This document shows positions 33,210-40,943 of a DNA stretch of 42,009 nt, in pieces (the first letter of the stretch is position 1; each line of letters opens with the position of its first letter). The stretch is from assembly GCA_003488005.1 (NCBI GenBank), contig DNND01000017.1:1-42009 (forward strand), in the 5' to 3' direction. The position numbers were made by a program, and so were the translations under genes. The notes under the pieces were generated by a model, which saw only the letters and a program-made list of their open reading frames with translations, did no database searches and had not been told where the DNA came from. Origin of the DNA: Blastocatellia bacterium. Its GTDB lineage: Bacteria; Acidobacteriota; Blastocatellia; Pyrinomonadales; Pyrinomonadaceae.

Positions 33210-33845
33210 TCAATCAGCGGCAGAATGTGAGCGCGCCATTCCACTCTTCACGATCTCTTCGCGAATGTCTGAAAACGTCAACTGGCAAAGTTCGCCGCCG
33301 CTGAAGAGCTTGTTGCTGGTCACCTCGGCGATGGCAAAAGTCGGTTTCGCGAAACTGTCAAGCTCGTCATCAGTTTCAAAACTCGCTTCGGCTAACACCA
33401 GGCCAAACAAATCTCCGAGAAACATGTCGACTGAAAACCTGCGCCCTTCGAACTCAAACGAATAACGATTCTTGCGAATTTCGTTGGCGTCAAACATCGC
33501 CAGCGTTTCCGCTTCCAAAGCATTCAAATAGATGTTCGTGATTATCGTGCGCGAAAAATCGGTAGGGTTGGGCGCAAACTTCTGCGTGAACTTAACCGTC
33601 CATTTGTTGCTGCGCGGATCGCGCACCTTGCGGATGCGCAGGCGCGTTCCGGAAATGTAGTTGTCGGTTATTTGCAGATGCGGATCAGCGCGCGTCAATC
33701 CTTCCGGCAAATCTTGCAGCAGATAGCGTCGCTCGCGCTCCACCCGCGCATACTTGCTTTCGGCAGGAACGATCGTGTTCTGGTCTGTGAGCTTGGCTAT
33801 ACCCATCTGTAGATCCCGCACACTTTCTGAACGCGAAGCCGTCAC
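33210..33845 (-). CDS. CYTH-like (adenylate cyclase/thiamine triphosphatase-fold) protein
   Basis: A 211-residue soluble protein. VERERRYLLQDLP near residue 35 resembles the ExExK start of CYTH proteins, here altered to ERERR. It is followed by TRLRIRKVRD, WTVKFTQKF, RYSFEFEGRRFSVDMFLGDL and LVLAEASFETDDEL, the alternating charged strands of the triphosphate tunnel. Such enzymes hydrolyse triphosphates or polyphosphate. The first charged motif lacks the canonical lysine, so activity is uncertain. The first ~30 residues may be over-extended. It lies 55 bases upstream of the DUF3298 gene. Confidence 0.75.
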   Translation of the reverse strand: MTASRSESVRDLQMGIAKLTDQNTIVPAESKYARVERERRYLLQDLPEGLTRADPHLQITDNYISGTRLRIRKVRDPRSNKWTVKFTQKFAPNPTDFSRTIITNIYLNALEAETLAMFDANEIRKNRYSFEFEGRRFSVDMFLGDLFGLVLAEASFETDDELDSFAKPTFAIAEVTSNKLFSGGELCQLTFSDIREEIVKSGMARSHSAAD

Positions 33846-34012
33846 TTCTTCTGCTTGATTCTTAATCTGACATTATCTAATCATATCACCGCATTTGTTG
33901 ATCTTCGTCCGTAAAAACCGTTCCTTTGTGTCAAGTCGAGAACTTTGTGGTGGCTCCTCGGAACACGTTGTTACTTATTGCCTTGGACCGTCGCGCGTGA
34001 TAATTTCAGGAC

Positions 34013-34276
34013 ATGCAAGCGACACCAGAAACTACAGCATTTGAGCGAGGCGTTCGACCCGTGATGCAGATTGTATTACCGGAGAAAGCCGAGGAGGTTG
34101 TCGAGTTCCGCGCCGATCCTGAACTGCAAGCGCGGATCGAAGAACTGGCATCCAAGTCCACGGAGGGCCAACTCAGCCAAGCGGAGAGCGCGGAATACGC
34201 GGGTTACGTGCGCGCTAACAAATTCGTTGCCATCCTTCAGCGACAAGCGCGGCAATTGATCGACTCTCAATCCTGA
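34013..34276 (+). CDS. Small protein of an HNH-endonuclease pair, unknown function
   Basis: The 87-residue acidic soluble protein has PEKAEEVVEFRADPELQARI, EGQLSQAESAEYAGYVRANK and FVAILQRQARQLI, all predicted helical. In many bacteria a protein of this type sits just in front of an HNH nuclease gene; this is recollection of the pattern and the role is not defined. Here the two genes are separated by three bases, so they are very likely co-translated. It could be an antitoxin-like or regulatory partner; nothing in the sequence shows DNA binding. An in-frame ATG at residue 18 is an alternative start. Confidence 0.75.
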   Translation: MQATPETTAFERGVRPVMQIVLPEKAEEVVEFRADPELQARIEELASKSTEGQLSQAESAEYAGYVRANKFVAILQRQARQLIDSQS

Positions 34277-34279
34277 GCG

Positions 34280-34657
34280 ATGGGACCGAAAACGAAGGCT
34301 GAAGTCCGCGAACGCGCCGGCAACGCTTGTGAGTATTGCCACCTCCACCAAGACGATACGCCGCTAGCTGCGCTTCACCTGGAACATATCATTCCGAAGG
34401 TTCATGGCGGTGAGGATCAGGCCGACAATCTGGCCCTTGCTTGTATTGATTGCAATCTGCACAAAGGTACAAACTTAACCGGAATTGATCCGAAGACCGG
34501 TAGCGTTACCGAATTGTTTCACCCGAGACGGCATCGGTGGGACGAGCACTTCGAGTGGTTGGGGATCTATTTGACTGGTAAAACCGCGATTGGGAGAACT
34601 ACAGTACGCGTGCTTAACATGAATTCTGATGATCAGTTGGCCCTACGCTCCTCGTAA
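34280..34657 (+). CDS. HNH endonuclease
   Basis: The 125-residue protein has a zinc-finger HNH domain: CEYC (17-20), LEHIIPKVHGG with His36, DNLALAC with Asn50, CIDC (55-58) and NLHKG with His61. The region after it, GSVTELFHPRRHRWDEHF, is typical of the small stand-alone HNH family of cyanobacteria and soil bacteria. HNH enzymes cut DNA with a metal ion; biological targets of this subgroup are unknown. It is preceded at 3 bases by a small acidic protein gene. The start ATG is fixed by that spacing. Confidence 0.92.
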   Translation: MGPKTKAEVRERAGNACEYCHLHQDDTPLAALHLEHIIPKVHGGEDQADNLALACIDCNLHKGTNLTGIDPKTGSVTELFHPRRHRWDEHFEWLGIYLTGKTAIGRTTVRVLNMNSDDQLALRSS

Positions 34658-34720
34658 AGTCTCATTTAGATACCTGCGTCAGATTGACATAGGTCGAAGC
34701 GGCTTCATACGGCATTGAAT

Positions 34721-34752
34721 AAAAAAAATAGGGCAGGAACAAGCCCTGCCCT
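34721..34752 (-). terminator. Rho-independent terminator of the DUF2911 gene
   Basis: On the minus strand an 8-bp stem (34752-34745 with 34737-34730) with a 7-base loop is followed by eight T (complement of 34721-34728). It begins 30 bases after the DUF2911 stop codon. Confidence 0.88.
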
Positions 34753-34781
34753 GGGGTAATTCCAATTGTGTTAGCAACGCC

Positions 34782-35729
34782 TCACATCTTGCCGGCTTTC
34801 ATTGCCGCCAAACGCTTTTCAAAATTCGTTGTATCGACTTTGTCCGCTTTGCCCTTCGCGAGCGCTCGGTCCGCCGTTGCAAAGGCTTCGTCCTTGCGGC
34901 CAGCCAGGTAAAGAAATTGCGCCTTGGCTGCAAGATTTCGGAAAGTTTCCTTGACCTTGATCGATTGGTCGGTCCACTTCAAAGCCTCGTCCCATTTATC
35001 GTCGCCGGCATAGGCGTTTGCTACCTGCAACGGGATCACTTCGTCGTTTGGATTTGCGGCGATGGCAGCATCAACCTTGGCGCGCCACACTGCTTCCACA
35101 TTTGGGACCTCGACAGTGAAGGGCACCGCCGCTTTTTCCCAACGGATCATAACCTGCGCCGAATTTGGTGTAACTACTGGAAACGAAAACTCCAGCCACT
35201 CCTGATTGTCGTTGACCCATTGCGGTTTTACTTTGACGCGCAAAGTGTCTTTGGCCGGATCGTAGTTGAAGCTGCCCCACTGATTCGCCGTGCCGTTGAA
35301 AACGATGGTCCACTCATCTTTGGTCGGAATCGTATGCAGGCTGTAACTACCCGCCGCAAGTTTTTGCCCGTTAATCAAAACGTCGTCTGTGACTACAAAC
35401 TGAGTTGCTTCGTTCGCGCCGGTGCGCCAGACGTGTCCCCAGGGCACAATCGCCGCATCTTTTGGGCGTACATTTTGATCGTCGAGCGTGGCCTCGCCTT
35501 TGGTACTTGCCTGCGACGCGACCGGGTCGCCCCAGATTCTGCGGCCCTTCACGCCGGGACGGTGGTAAGTAATAGTCACATCCGTGACGCCGATGCTCTG
35601 CATCACGGTCGCCTTTTGACTAGGCTGCGGCAAACGCACCGCTGGCGCTTGCGCGAACGCATATTGCGTTGCGAGCAGTACCAGAGTTGCAGCGAATGAA
35701 AAACTAGATAAACGTTTACGGAAAGTCAT
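34782..35729 (-). CDS. Secreted DUF2911-domain protein
   Basis: The 315-residue protein has a signal peptide (1-27, YAFAQ) and the DUF2911 core: SIGVTDVTITYHRPGVKGR, VPWGHVWRTGANEATQF, AAGSYSLHTIPTKDEWTIVF and MIRWEKAAVPFTVE. The C-terminal third is helical with TPR-like repeats (AYAGDDKWDEALKWTDQSIK, FLYLAGRKDEAFATADRALA). The family is common in acidobacteria and Bacteroidetes and its function is unknown. AGGAG lies upstream of the start, and a terminator follows. Confidence 0.9.
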   Translation of the reverse strand: MTFRKRLSSFSFAATLVLLATQYAFAQAPAVRLPQPSQKATVMQSIGVTDVTITYHRPGVKGRRIWGDPVASQASTKGEATLDDQNVRPKDAAIVPWGHVWRTGANEATQFVVTDDVLINGQKLAAGSYSLHTIPTKDEWTIVFNGTANQWGSFNYDPAKDTLRVKVKPQWVNDNQEWLEFSFPVVTPNSAQVMIRWEKAAVPFTVEVPNVEAVWRAKVDAAIAANPNDEVIPLQVANAYAGDDKWDEALKWTDQSIKVKETFRNLAAKAQFLYLAGRKDEAFATADRALAKGKADKVDTTNFEKRLAAMKAGKM

Positions 35730-35820
35730 GGCGGGTCTCCTGTTAGAAATTATTAGGCATTATCGATCGTGCACTGCCGTGCTTCAAGTCTTGCGTGGTG
35801 CGATTGGAACCTGCGTTTAT

Positions 35821-35895
35821 CTGCGTCCTCTGTGTCTCTGTGGTGAAAGCTTTTGCCAATCCACCACCGAGACACAAAGAACACTAAGGACTCAC
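35821..35895. repeat. Palindromic repeat, GTGTC / CACCACAAAG family, copy 2
   Basis: The left arm 35821-35846 and right arm 35862-35895 form an imperfect inverted repeat with TGTGTCTC and GTGGT blocks, related to the copy at 17345-17433. It lies between the start of DUF2911 and the stop of the M13 peptidase gene. Confidence 0.6.
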
Positions 35896-35920
35896 AGAGG
35901 GTTCTTAGACTTTCGGAGTC

Positions 35921-37954
35921 TTACCAAATCTGGCAGCGATCCTTTTCCGCACGCACCATAGCGTCCCCGGTCTTGCACTGGAATGCCGCGGCAAATTGCG
36001 GCATGTTTGAGAGTGGTCCATTGACGCGGAATTTCGGCAACGGATGCGGATCGACGTTAACCAGCAACCGTGCAAACTCCGGCCGCGTGCTGGTAGCCCA
36101 GCCGCGAGCATAGCCGAGGAAGAATCGCTGCTCTGGCGTGAAGCCGTCGATAGTCACACGCGGCTTGCCTTCCATCGCCTTCTGGTAAGCGGCATACGCA
36201 ACCACCAACCCGCCGAGATCGGCAATTGATTCTCCAACCACCAGCTTGCCATTTTCGTTCAGTCCCTTTTCGACTTCAAAACCACTGAACTGATCGATGA
36301 CGCACTGAGCGCGTTCCTGGAAATTCTTGAGATCGGCGTCGGTCCACCAGTTAAAAAGATTACCGGTGGAATCAAACTGCCGGCCCTGGTCGTCAAAACC
36401 ATGTGTCATTTCATGGCCGATGACCGAACCCATACCACCATAGTTGAGCGCGTCATCAGCTTCGGCGTCGAAATAAGGTGGCTGCAAAATTCCCGCCGGA
36501 AAAACGATCTCATTGATCTGCGGGTTGTAATAGGCGTTCACAGTCGGCGGCGACATGCCCCACTCGGTCTTATCAACCGGCTTACCAACCTTGTTAAAGT
36601 CGCGCCGCTTATCAAAGGCATTGGCGCGGAAGCGGTTGCTTACATAAGAACCGCGATCAATTTGCATTGAAGAGTAGTCGCGCCACTTGTCGGGGTAACC
36701 AATCTTATTCAGAAAAGCTTCGAGCTTGACGATGGCCTGCTTGCGGGTTGCGTCTCCCATCCAGCTCAAGGTGGTGAAATCGGTTTTCAGCGCCGCTTCA
36801 AGATTGCGCACCATTTCCAACGCGCGCGCCTTGGCTGCCGGCGGGAAAGCTTTCTTCACGTAAACTTCGCCGAGCGCTTCGCCCAACACGCGATCGGTGC
36901 CACCGACGCAACGTTTCCAACGCGGCAGATTTTCAGTCGAGCCTTGCAGCACCTTGCCCTTGAAGTTGAAATCTTCCTCAACAAACTTTGCCGACAAAGC
37001 AGCCGCAGTGTTGTTAATCAACTGCCAGCGCAGGTAGGTCTGCCAATCCGCGAAAGGCACCGACGCTAATTGCTGATTCAGGGCCTTAAAGAAATCCGGC
37101 GTCGCGACGTTCACGTCGGCCCTGGCCGGCACGCCCATACTGCTTAAGTAAGCCGGCCAATCAAAGCCAGGCGCCAGCGCGCTGACCTGGGCCACGGTCA
37201 TGCGATGGTAAATCTTTTCCGGGTCCCGCAACTCGACGCGAGTCATCGACGCCTGGGCCAGCGATGTTTCCAGCGCCATGACAGCCTGTGCTTCAGTTAC
37301 CGCTTTCGCCGGATCGTCGCCCATCAATTCAAACATCTTTGCCACGTGCTTGAGGTACGCGTCGCGGGTGGCTTTGGATTTGTCATCGGTCTTGGTGTAG
37401 TAGTCGCGGTCAGGCAAACCCAGCCCACCCTGGAAAACTTCCGCAGTCACTTCGGCGCTGTTTTTGAAGTCCTGAGTTGAATCTGAAGCGAATACCGCGT
37501 TGATACCGAGCGAGTGCAGGTGCGCAATCTCCTGCTGCAACGATTTTTGATCTTTGATTTTGGCGATGAGCGCAAATTCGGCAGCGAGCGGCGTCAGGCC
37601 TTCCGCTTCGATCTTCGCTTCGTCCATGCAGGTCGCGTAGTAGTCACCTACTTTTTGTTCGCTGCTGCCTTTCGGCGCTTTGGTATTCTTGGCGGCGGCG
37701 TCGAGAATCTCGCGCAGCGCATCGCGATTTTTTTCATTCAAAACATTCGCGACGCCCCAGCTCGGGAAAGCTCCCGGGATGGGATTTTTTGCCAGCCAGT
37801 TGCCGTTGGCATATTGATAAAAATCGGTACAGGCAGAGGCGTTGGTATCGATGCCGGCAACGTCAAAATTGTGTCCGTTTTGGCCGAACACAGTCAGCAC
37901 GCCAAACGCGATCATTAAAGCGAGGGCGGTGAAAGATTTTTGCGAGTTGGTCAT
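35921..37954 (-). CDS. pepO: Secreted M13-family zinc endopeptidase (neprilysin/PepO-like)
   Basis: The product of 677 residues starts with a signal peptide and has the complete M13 layout: ACTDFYQYANGNWLAKNPIP near the N-terminus, VNAYYNPQINEIVFPAGILQ, the zinc motif HEMTH (His518, Glu519, His522 counted from the upstream ATG), GESIADLGG with Glu579 and Asp583, the NVDPHP substrate-binding motif and the terminal CQIW. Residue numbers count four extra residues from an ATG at 37966; the start at 37954 is preferred because GGAG lies about 7 bases upstream. These peptidases cleave oligopeptides in the periplasm or outside the cell. Length and catalytic residues are complete. Confidence 0.95.
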   Translation of the reverse strand: MTNSQKSFTALALMIAFGVLTVFGQNGHNFDVAGIDTNASACTDFYQYANGNWLAKNPIPGAFPSWGVANVLNEKNRDALREILDAAAKNTKAPKGSSEQKVGDYYATCMDEAKIEAEGLTPLAAEFALIAKIKDQKSLQQEIAHLHSLGINAVFASDSTQDFKNSAEVTAEVFQGGLGLPDRDYYTKTDDKSKATRDAYLKHVAKMFELMGDDPAKAVTEAQAVMALETSLAQASMTRVELRDPEKIYHRMTVAQVSALAPGFDWPAYLSSMGVPARADVNVATPDFFKALNQQLASVPFADWQTYLRWQLINNTAAALSAKFVEEDFNFKGKVLQGSTENLPRWKRCVGGTDRVLGEALGEVYVKKAFPPAAKARALEMVRNLEAALKTDFTTLSWMGDATRKQAIVKLEAFLNKIGYPDKWRDYSSMQIDRGSYVSNRFRANAFDKRRDFNKVGKPVDKTEWGMSPPTVNAYYNPQINEIVFPAGILQPPYFDAEADDALNYGGMGSVIGHEMTHGFDDQGRQFDSTGNLFNWWTDADLKNFQERAQCVIDQFSGFEVEKGLNENGKLVVGESIADLGGLVVAYAAYQKAMEGKPRVTIDGFTPEQRFFLGYARGWATSTRPEFARLLVNVDPHPLPKFRVNGPLSNMPQFAAAFQCKTGDAMVRAEKDRCQIW

Positions 37955-38174
37955 ACGGTGCTCCATTGTTTCGTACGCAAGTACGTATTGAGTGTTAGGA
38001 AAGCGTTTGTGGCGCTTGAGCTAAAGGGAGACTGGTGCGAAAAAATTGCCTTCTATGCATGCTAATTCGAGTTTTTAAAAGTATACGATCAGAACCGATT
38101 GGGCGCTATTCGCATACTACGCAGCTCGCAAAAATTTAGTTTCGCCCCTGCACAATAAGTCAGTTTTGGAATTT

Positions 38175-38316
38175 GGCCGCGGATTAGCGCAGATGAACGA
38201 GGATCTGAAAAGGACGAACTGGTTAAATCCTCAACCGCCCAGGCGTTTTCGGAATTGGGTTTTGTTGCTTGTTTCGTTCCTTTCAGATTCGCGTTCTTCC
38301 GCGTTAATCCGCGGCT
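38175..38316. repeat. Palindromic interspersed repeat, CCGCGGATTAACGCGG family, copy 2
   Basis: The left arm 38175-38219 and right arm 38273-38316 are inverted repeats with most of about 44 positions pairing, including GCCGCGGATTA and ATCTGAAA(A)GGA(A)CGAA blocks. It is related to the copy at 8441-8606. The rest of the 490-base gap between the M13 and lipoprotein genes (37955-38444) shows nothing recognisable; the 106-residue minus-strand frame there is mostly repeat. Confidence 0.7.
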
Positions 38317-38444
38317 GAATCTGCTGGTTGCGGCGGAACTAATTCCAAAGAAATCCACCAAGCGGTGGGCCTCAACCTTGACTAATTCATCGCTTTGGAA
38401 TAGAACCACCGCGCTCGATTAATAAAACCCCGAGGAGTCGACTT

Positions 38445-39422
38445 ATGAAGAAGCTGTTCGTACTGATTTCGCTATTGTCCGTCGCGGCCGCGTGCGCTGC
38501 GCCGCCTGCGAATCAAGGAAATGTGAACACCAGCACCGTAGCCGAGAAACCGTCTGCGCCGGCGATGAGCGAAGCGGATGCGATTGCCAAAGAGAAAGCA
38601 ATCTGGGACGCCATCACGAAAAAAGACTATGACGGATTTGCCGCGATGCTGGACAGCACGCAATTGGAAGTTATGCCTGACGGGGTCATGGATAAAGCTA
38701 CATCAATCACGTCGGTAAAAGATTTTGAGCCCACTGAAACCAGCTTTAGCAACTGGAAGTTTCTTTCCATAGATAAAGACGCATACGTCGTCGTCTACGA
38801 TGCGAACATGAAGGGTAAATACAAAGGAAAAGAGTTTCCACCTGCCACTGTTCACGCCAGTTCGGCGTGGGCCAATCGCGACGGCAAGTGGCTGGCTGTC
38901 TATCATCAGGAGTGCGAAGTGATGAATATGCCGCCGCCTTCTGCTGGTACGAAAAAAGCCGCGCCGTCACCCGCTGCGCCGCCAGCGCAACCAACAGCGA
39001 CATCCGATCCGGTTGCTAACGAAAAGATGCTTTGGGGTTTTCTTCAAGCCGGTCAGTACGATACCTTCGCAAACCTGATAGCAGCAGATGCGATCGAAGT
39101 TGAACCCAATGGCGTTTGGGATAAGGCCGGAATTATCAAGAGCGTTGACGGTTTCGATTTCTCAAAGTCAACTATCAGCGACTTCAAGACGCTCAATATT
39201 GATAGCGATGCGGCGCTGGTGACTTATTTGGTGACGGTACCGGGCGCCAAGCCGCCGCAAGAACGCCACACCACCATCTGGGCCTTGCGCGATGGAAAAT
39301 GGTTGGCGGTCTTTCATCATGGCACGCCGGCGACGCACGCGATGAGTTCGGCTTCGCCAGCCATGCCGATGAACGCGGCTTCACCAATGAAGCATGAGAT
39401 GGCTTCACCTTCGCCTAAGTAA
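38445..39422 (+). CDS. Lipoprotein with two NTF2-like (SnoaL/DUF4440-type) domains
   Basis: The 325-residue protein has a lipoprotein-type leader (MKKLFVLISLLSVAAACA, cysteine at residue 17), followed by two related domains of about 110 residues joined by a PA-rich linker. Domain 1 has ADAIAKEKAIWDAITKKDYD, FAAMLDSTQLEVMPDGVMDK and WANRDGKWLAVYHQE. Domain 2 repeats the order with NEKMLWGFLQAGQYDTFANL, VEPNGVWDKAG and WALRDGKWLAVFHHG. This internal duplication is obvious on alignment by eye. NTF2-like domains bind small ligands or catalyse simple reactions; none is assigned. The C-terminal tail is low-complexity. GAGGAG precedes the start. Confidence 0.85.
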   Translation: MKKLFVLISLLSVAAACAAPPANQGNVNTSTVAEKPSAPAMSEADAIAKEKAIWDAITKKDYDGFAAMLDSTQLEVMPDGVMDKATSITSVKDFEPTETSFSNWKFLSIDKDAYVVVYDANMKGKYKGKEFPPATVHASSAWANRDGKWLAVYHQECEVMNMPPPSAGTKKAAPSPAAPPAQPTATSDPVANEKMLWGFLQAGQYDTFANLIAADAIEVEPNGVWDKAGIIKSVDGFDFSKSTISDFKTLNIDSDAALVTYLVTVPGAKPPQERHTTIWALRDGKWLAVFHHGTPATHAMSSASPAMPMNAASPMKHEMASPSPK

Positions 39423-39592
39423 GAACGGTCCAGTTAGAAGATTACCGGGAATCTGTAAAGTTGGACAACGCTTGGCGCGTTGCTATTTTGCAGGTTCCCT
39501 TTTCCATTTAAAGCAAACTGTTAGTTTGCGTCATGTGAAATTTCAGGAAGTTGGTTGTGGTTCGCTGCGTTTGCTGAGAGCGCGGTCGAGAG

Positions 39593-39781
39593 ACGCGAAG
39601 CGATCTCATTAGCACCGCGGCTTCAGCCCGGTGATAACAAAACCGGAATTGACGACGAACCGTTTCTAACGGTTTTTGTGGCGGAAGGATCAGAAGAAAC
39701 CGTTCGAAACGGTTTAGGAAACCATTTTGTAGGACTTGATCACCGGGCTGAAGCCACGGTGCTAATGAGATCGCTTCGCGT
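39593..39781. mobile_element. MITE-like element with 43-bp terminal inverted repeats
   Basis: The arms 39593-39635 and 39739-39781 are inverted repeats with one mismatch in 43 bases. Between them are two smaller palindromes with 3-base centres: AACCGTT-TCT-AACGGTT (39658-39674) and AAACCGTT-CGA-AACGGTTT (39697-39715). There is no coding capacity. The element lies in the 441-base gap between the double NTF2-like gene and the SpoIIM-like gene, next to a CAAACTGTTAGTTTG palindrome (39514-39528). No target-site duplication was identified. Confidence 0.8.
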
Positions 39782-39863
39782 TCCCCTCGATTGGCCATTT
39801 CAATGGGAATCAGATAACAACCCAAACTGACGGGCGAACATTAGTTTGCCGTCGCGTTAATCT

Positions 39864-40832
39864 CTAGTCTCTCTGCGAATCACTTCCATGACCGGCCAGC
39901 AGCAGATAAGAATAAAGCGCCAGGCCGGTAACACCCGCGATCGTAAATTTGATAGCTGCCGGAATCGGCGCGGGTGAGATAAAGCCTTCGATAATTCCTG
40001 CCACCACCAGCAACACCGCCACGCCCATCATCAACCGCCCGGCTTCCTTGCCGCGGGTTTTTAGCGCGTCGCTACGGGACAAATCTCCGGGGACCAGCAG
40101 GGCGCTGCCAATCAGCAAGCCGGCGCCACCGGCAATGAAGATGCAGGTCAACTCAATCACGCCGTGGCCCACCATAAAGGTCAACAAGTCGTTGCCAAAA
40201 CCAGCTCGATAAGTTAGCGCCAGCACCGCAGCAATCGTCGCTCCGTTATAAGCAAGATAGAAGAGCGTGCCCACGCCAAACAGGGCGCCGAATGCGAACG
40301 TGTAGATCGTTACCTGGATGTTGTGAGTAAAGATTGAGCTGGCGCCTACCTGATTGGCTTCGTTCAGATCTTCCCACCAGTGGGTTTTGGTTTCGATGTA
40401 GAGTTCGCGAAATGCCGGCGGCACACCAACCAGTTCGGAAAACTCCGGATCGTGTTTTGTTCCGATGAATCCAATTACTCCGAATATCAGGAATACGCTG
40501 AACGACAGCGCGGTGTAGCGCCAGGTGCGGCGAAATGTTTGCGGAAAGTCGCGCGCAAAAAACTTGCCGATGCGCGAAGAAGCCTGGGCATCGGCCTGAT
40601 AGATGCGGCCGTGCGCGCGTATGACCAGATTGTTCAGATAGTTTATAAGGCGCGGGTCGCGCGACTCGGCGCGCGCGATCGCCAGGTCCGACGCCGTCCG
40701 CCGGTAGATGCGGCCCAACTCGCGCACCTCCTCGCGATGCAGGCGGCGCAGCGAGCTGCTATCCAAAAGTTTGAGCAGTTCCTCAAGACGCTGCCACGCG
40801 TTCTTACGTTGGTCGATGAAACGGTCTGTCAT
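39864..40832 (-). CDS. SpoIIM-like (DUF95) integral membrane protein
   Basis: From MTDRFIDQRKNAWQRLEELL the protein has 322 residues: a helical N-terminal domain of about 90 residues, then about six membrane helices with the conserved VGHGVIELTCIFIAGGAGL. This is the stage II sporulation protein M family, present in non-sporulating bacteria too, often near RDD and MoxR-type genes; the function is unknown here. An ATG at 40877 would add 15 residues, NLNRQSAIGNRKLE, encoded by the heptamer repeat; the internal start fits the family N-terminus and is preferred. It is divergent from the formimidoyltransferase gene. Confidence 0.85.
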   Translation of the reverse strand: MTDRFIDQRKNAWQRLEELLKLLDSSSLRRLHREEVRELGRIYRRTASDLAIARAESRDPRLINYLNNLVIRAHGRIYQADAQASSRIGKFFARDFPQTFRRTWRYTALSFSVFLIFGVIGFIGTKHDPEFSELVGVPPAFRELYIETKTHWWEDLNEANQVGASSIFTHNIQVTIYTFAFGALFGVGTLFYLAYNGATIAAVLALTYRAGFGNDLLTFMVGHGVIELTCIFIAGGAGLLIGSALLVPGDLSRSDALKTRGKEAGRLMMGVAVLLVVAGIIEGFISPAPIPAAIKFTIAGVTGLALYSYLLLAGHGSDSQRD

Positions 40833-40841
40833 TTCCAATTT

Positions 40842-40943
40842 CCGATTGCCGATTGCCGATTGCCGATTTAGATTCATCGGCTGCGAGCCTCAATGTTAAG
40901 CTAAATACTTCATGGAGAACACTCCAATCGGCAATCGGCAATC
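40842..40943. repeat. Heptamer-based inverted repeat between divergent genes
   Basis: The left tract 40842-40869 is four CCGATTG-type heptamers and the right tract 40924-40956 about four CAATCGG-type heptamers that decay to CAATCAG/CCATCAG. Bases 40844-40862 and 40925-40943 form a perfect 19-bp inverted repeat with a 62-base centre. The unit shares AATCG with the repeat around the four-helix-bundle gene. Confidence 0.85.

Noticed and set aside
34917..35699. Plus-strand open frame of 260 codons
   Set aside because: Antisense to the well-supported DUF2911 gene, without any recognisable motif.
38089..38409. Minus-strand open frame of 106 codons in an intergenic gap
   Set aside because: Most of it is the palindromic repeat at 38175-38316; no domain and no ribosome binding site.
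39541..39830. Overlapping short frames on both strands at the MITE-like element
   Set aside because: They are produced by the 43-bp inverted ends (the same LMRSLRV peptide appears from both arms and on both strands) and do not represent genes.
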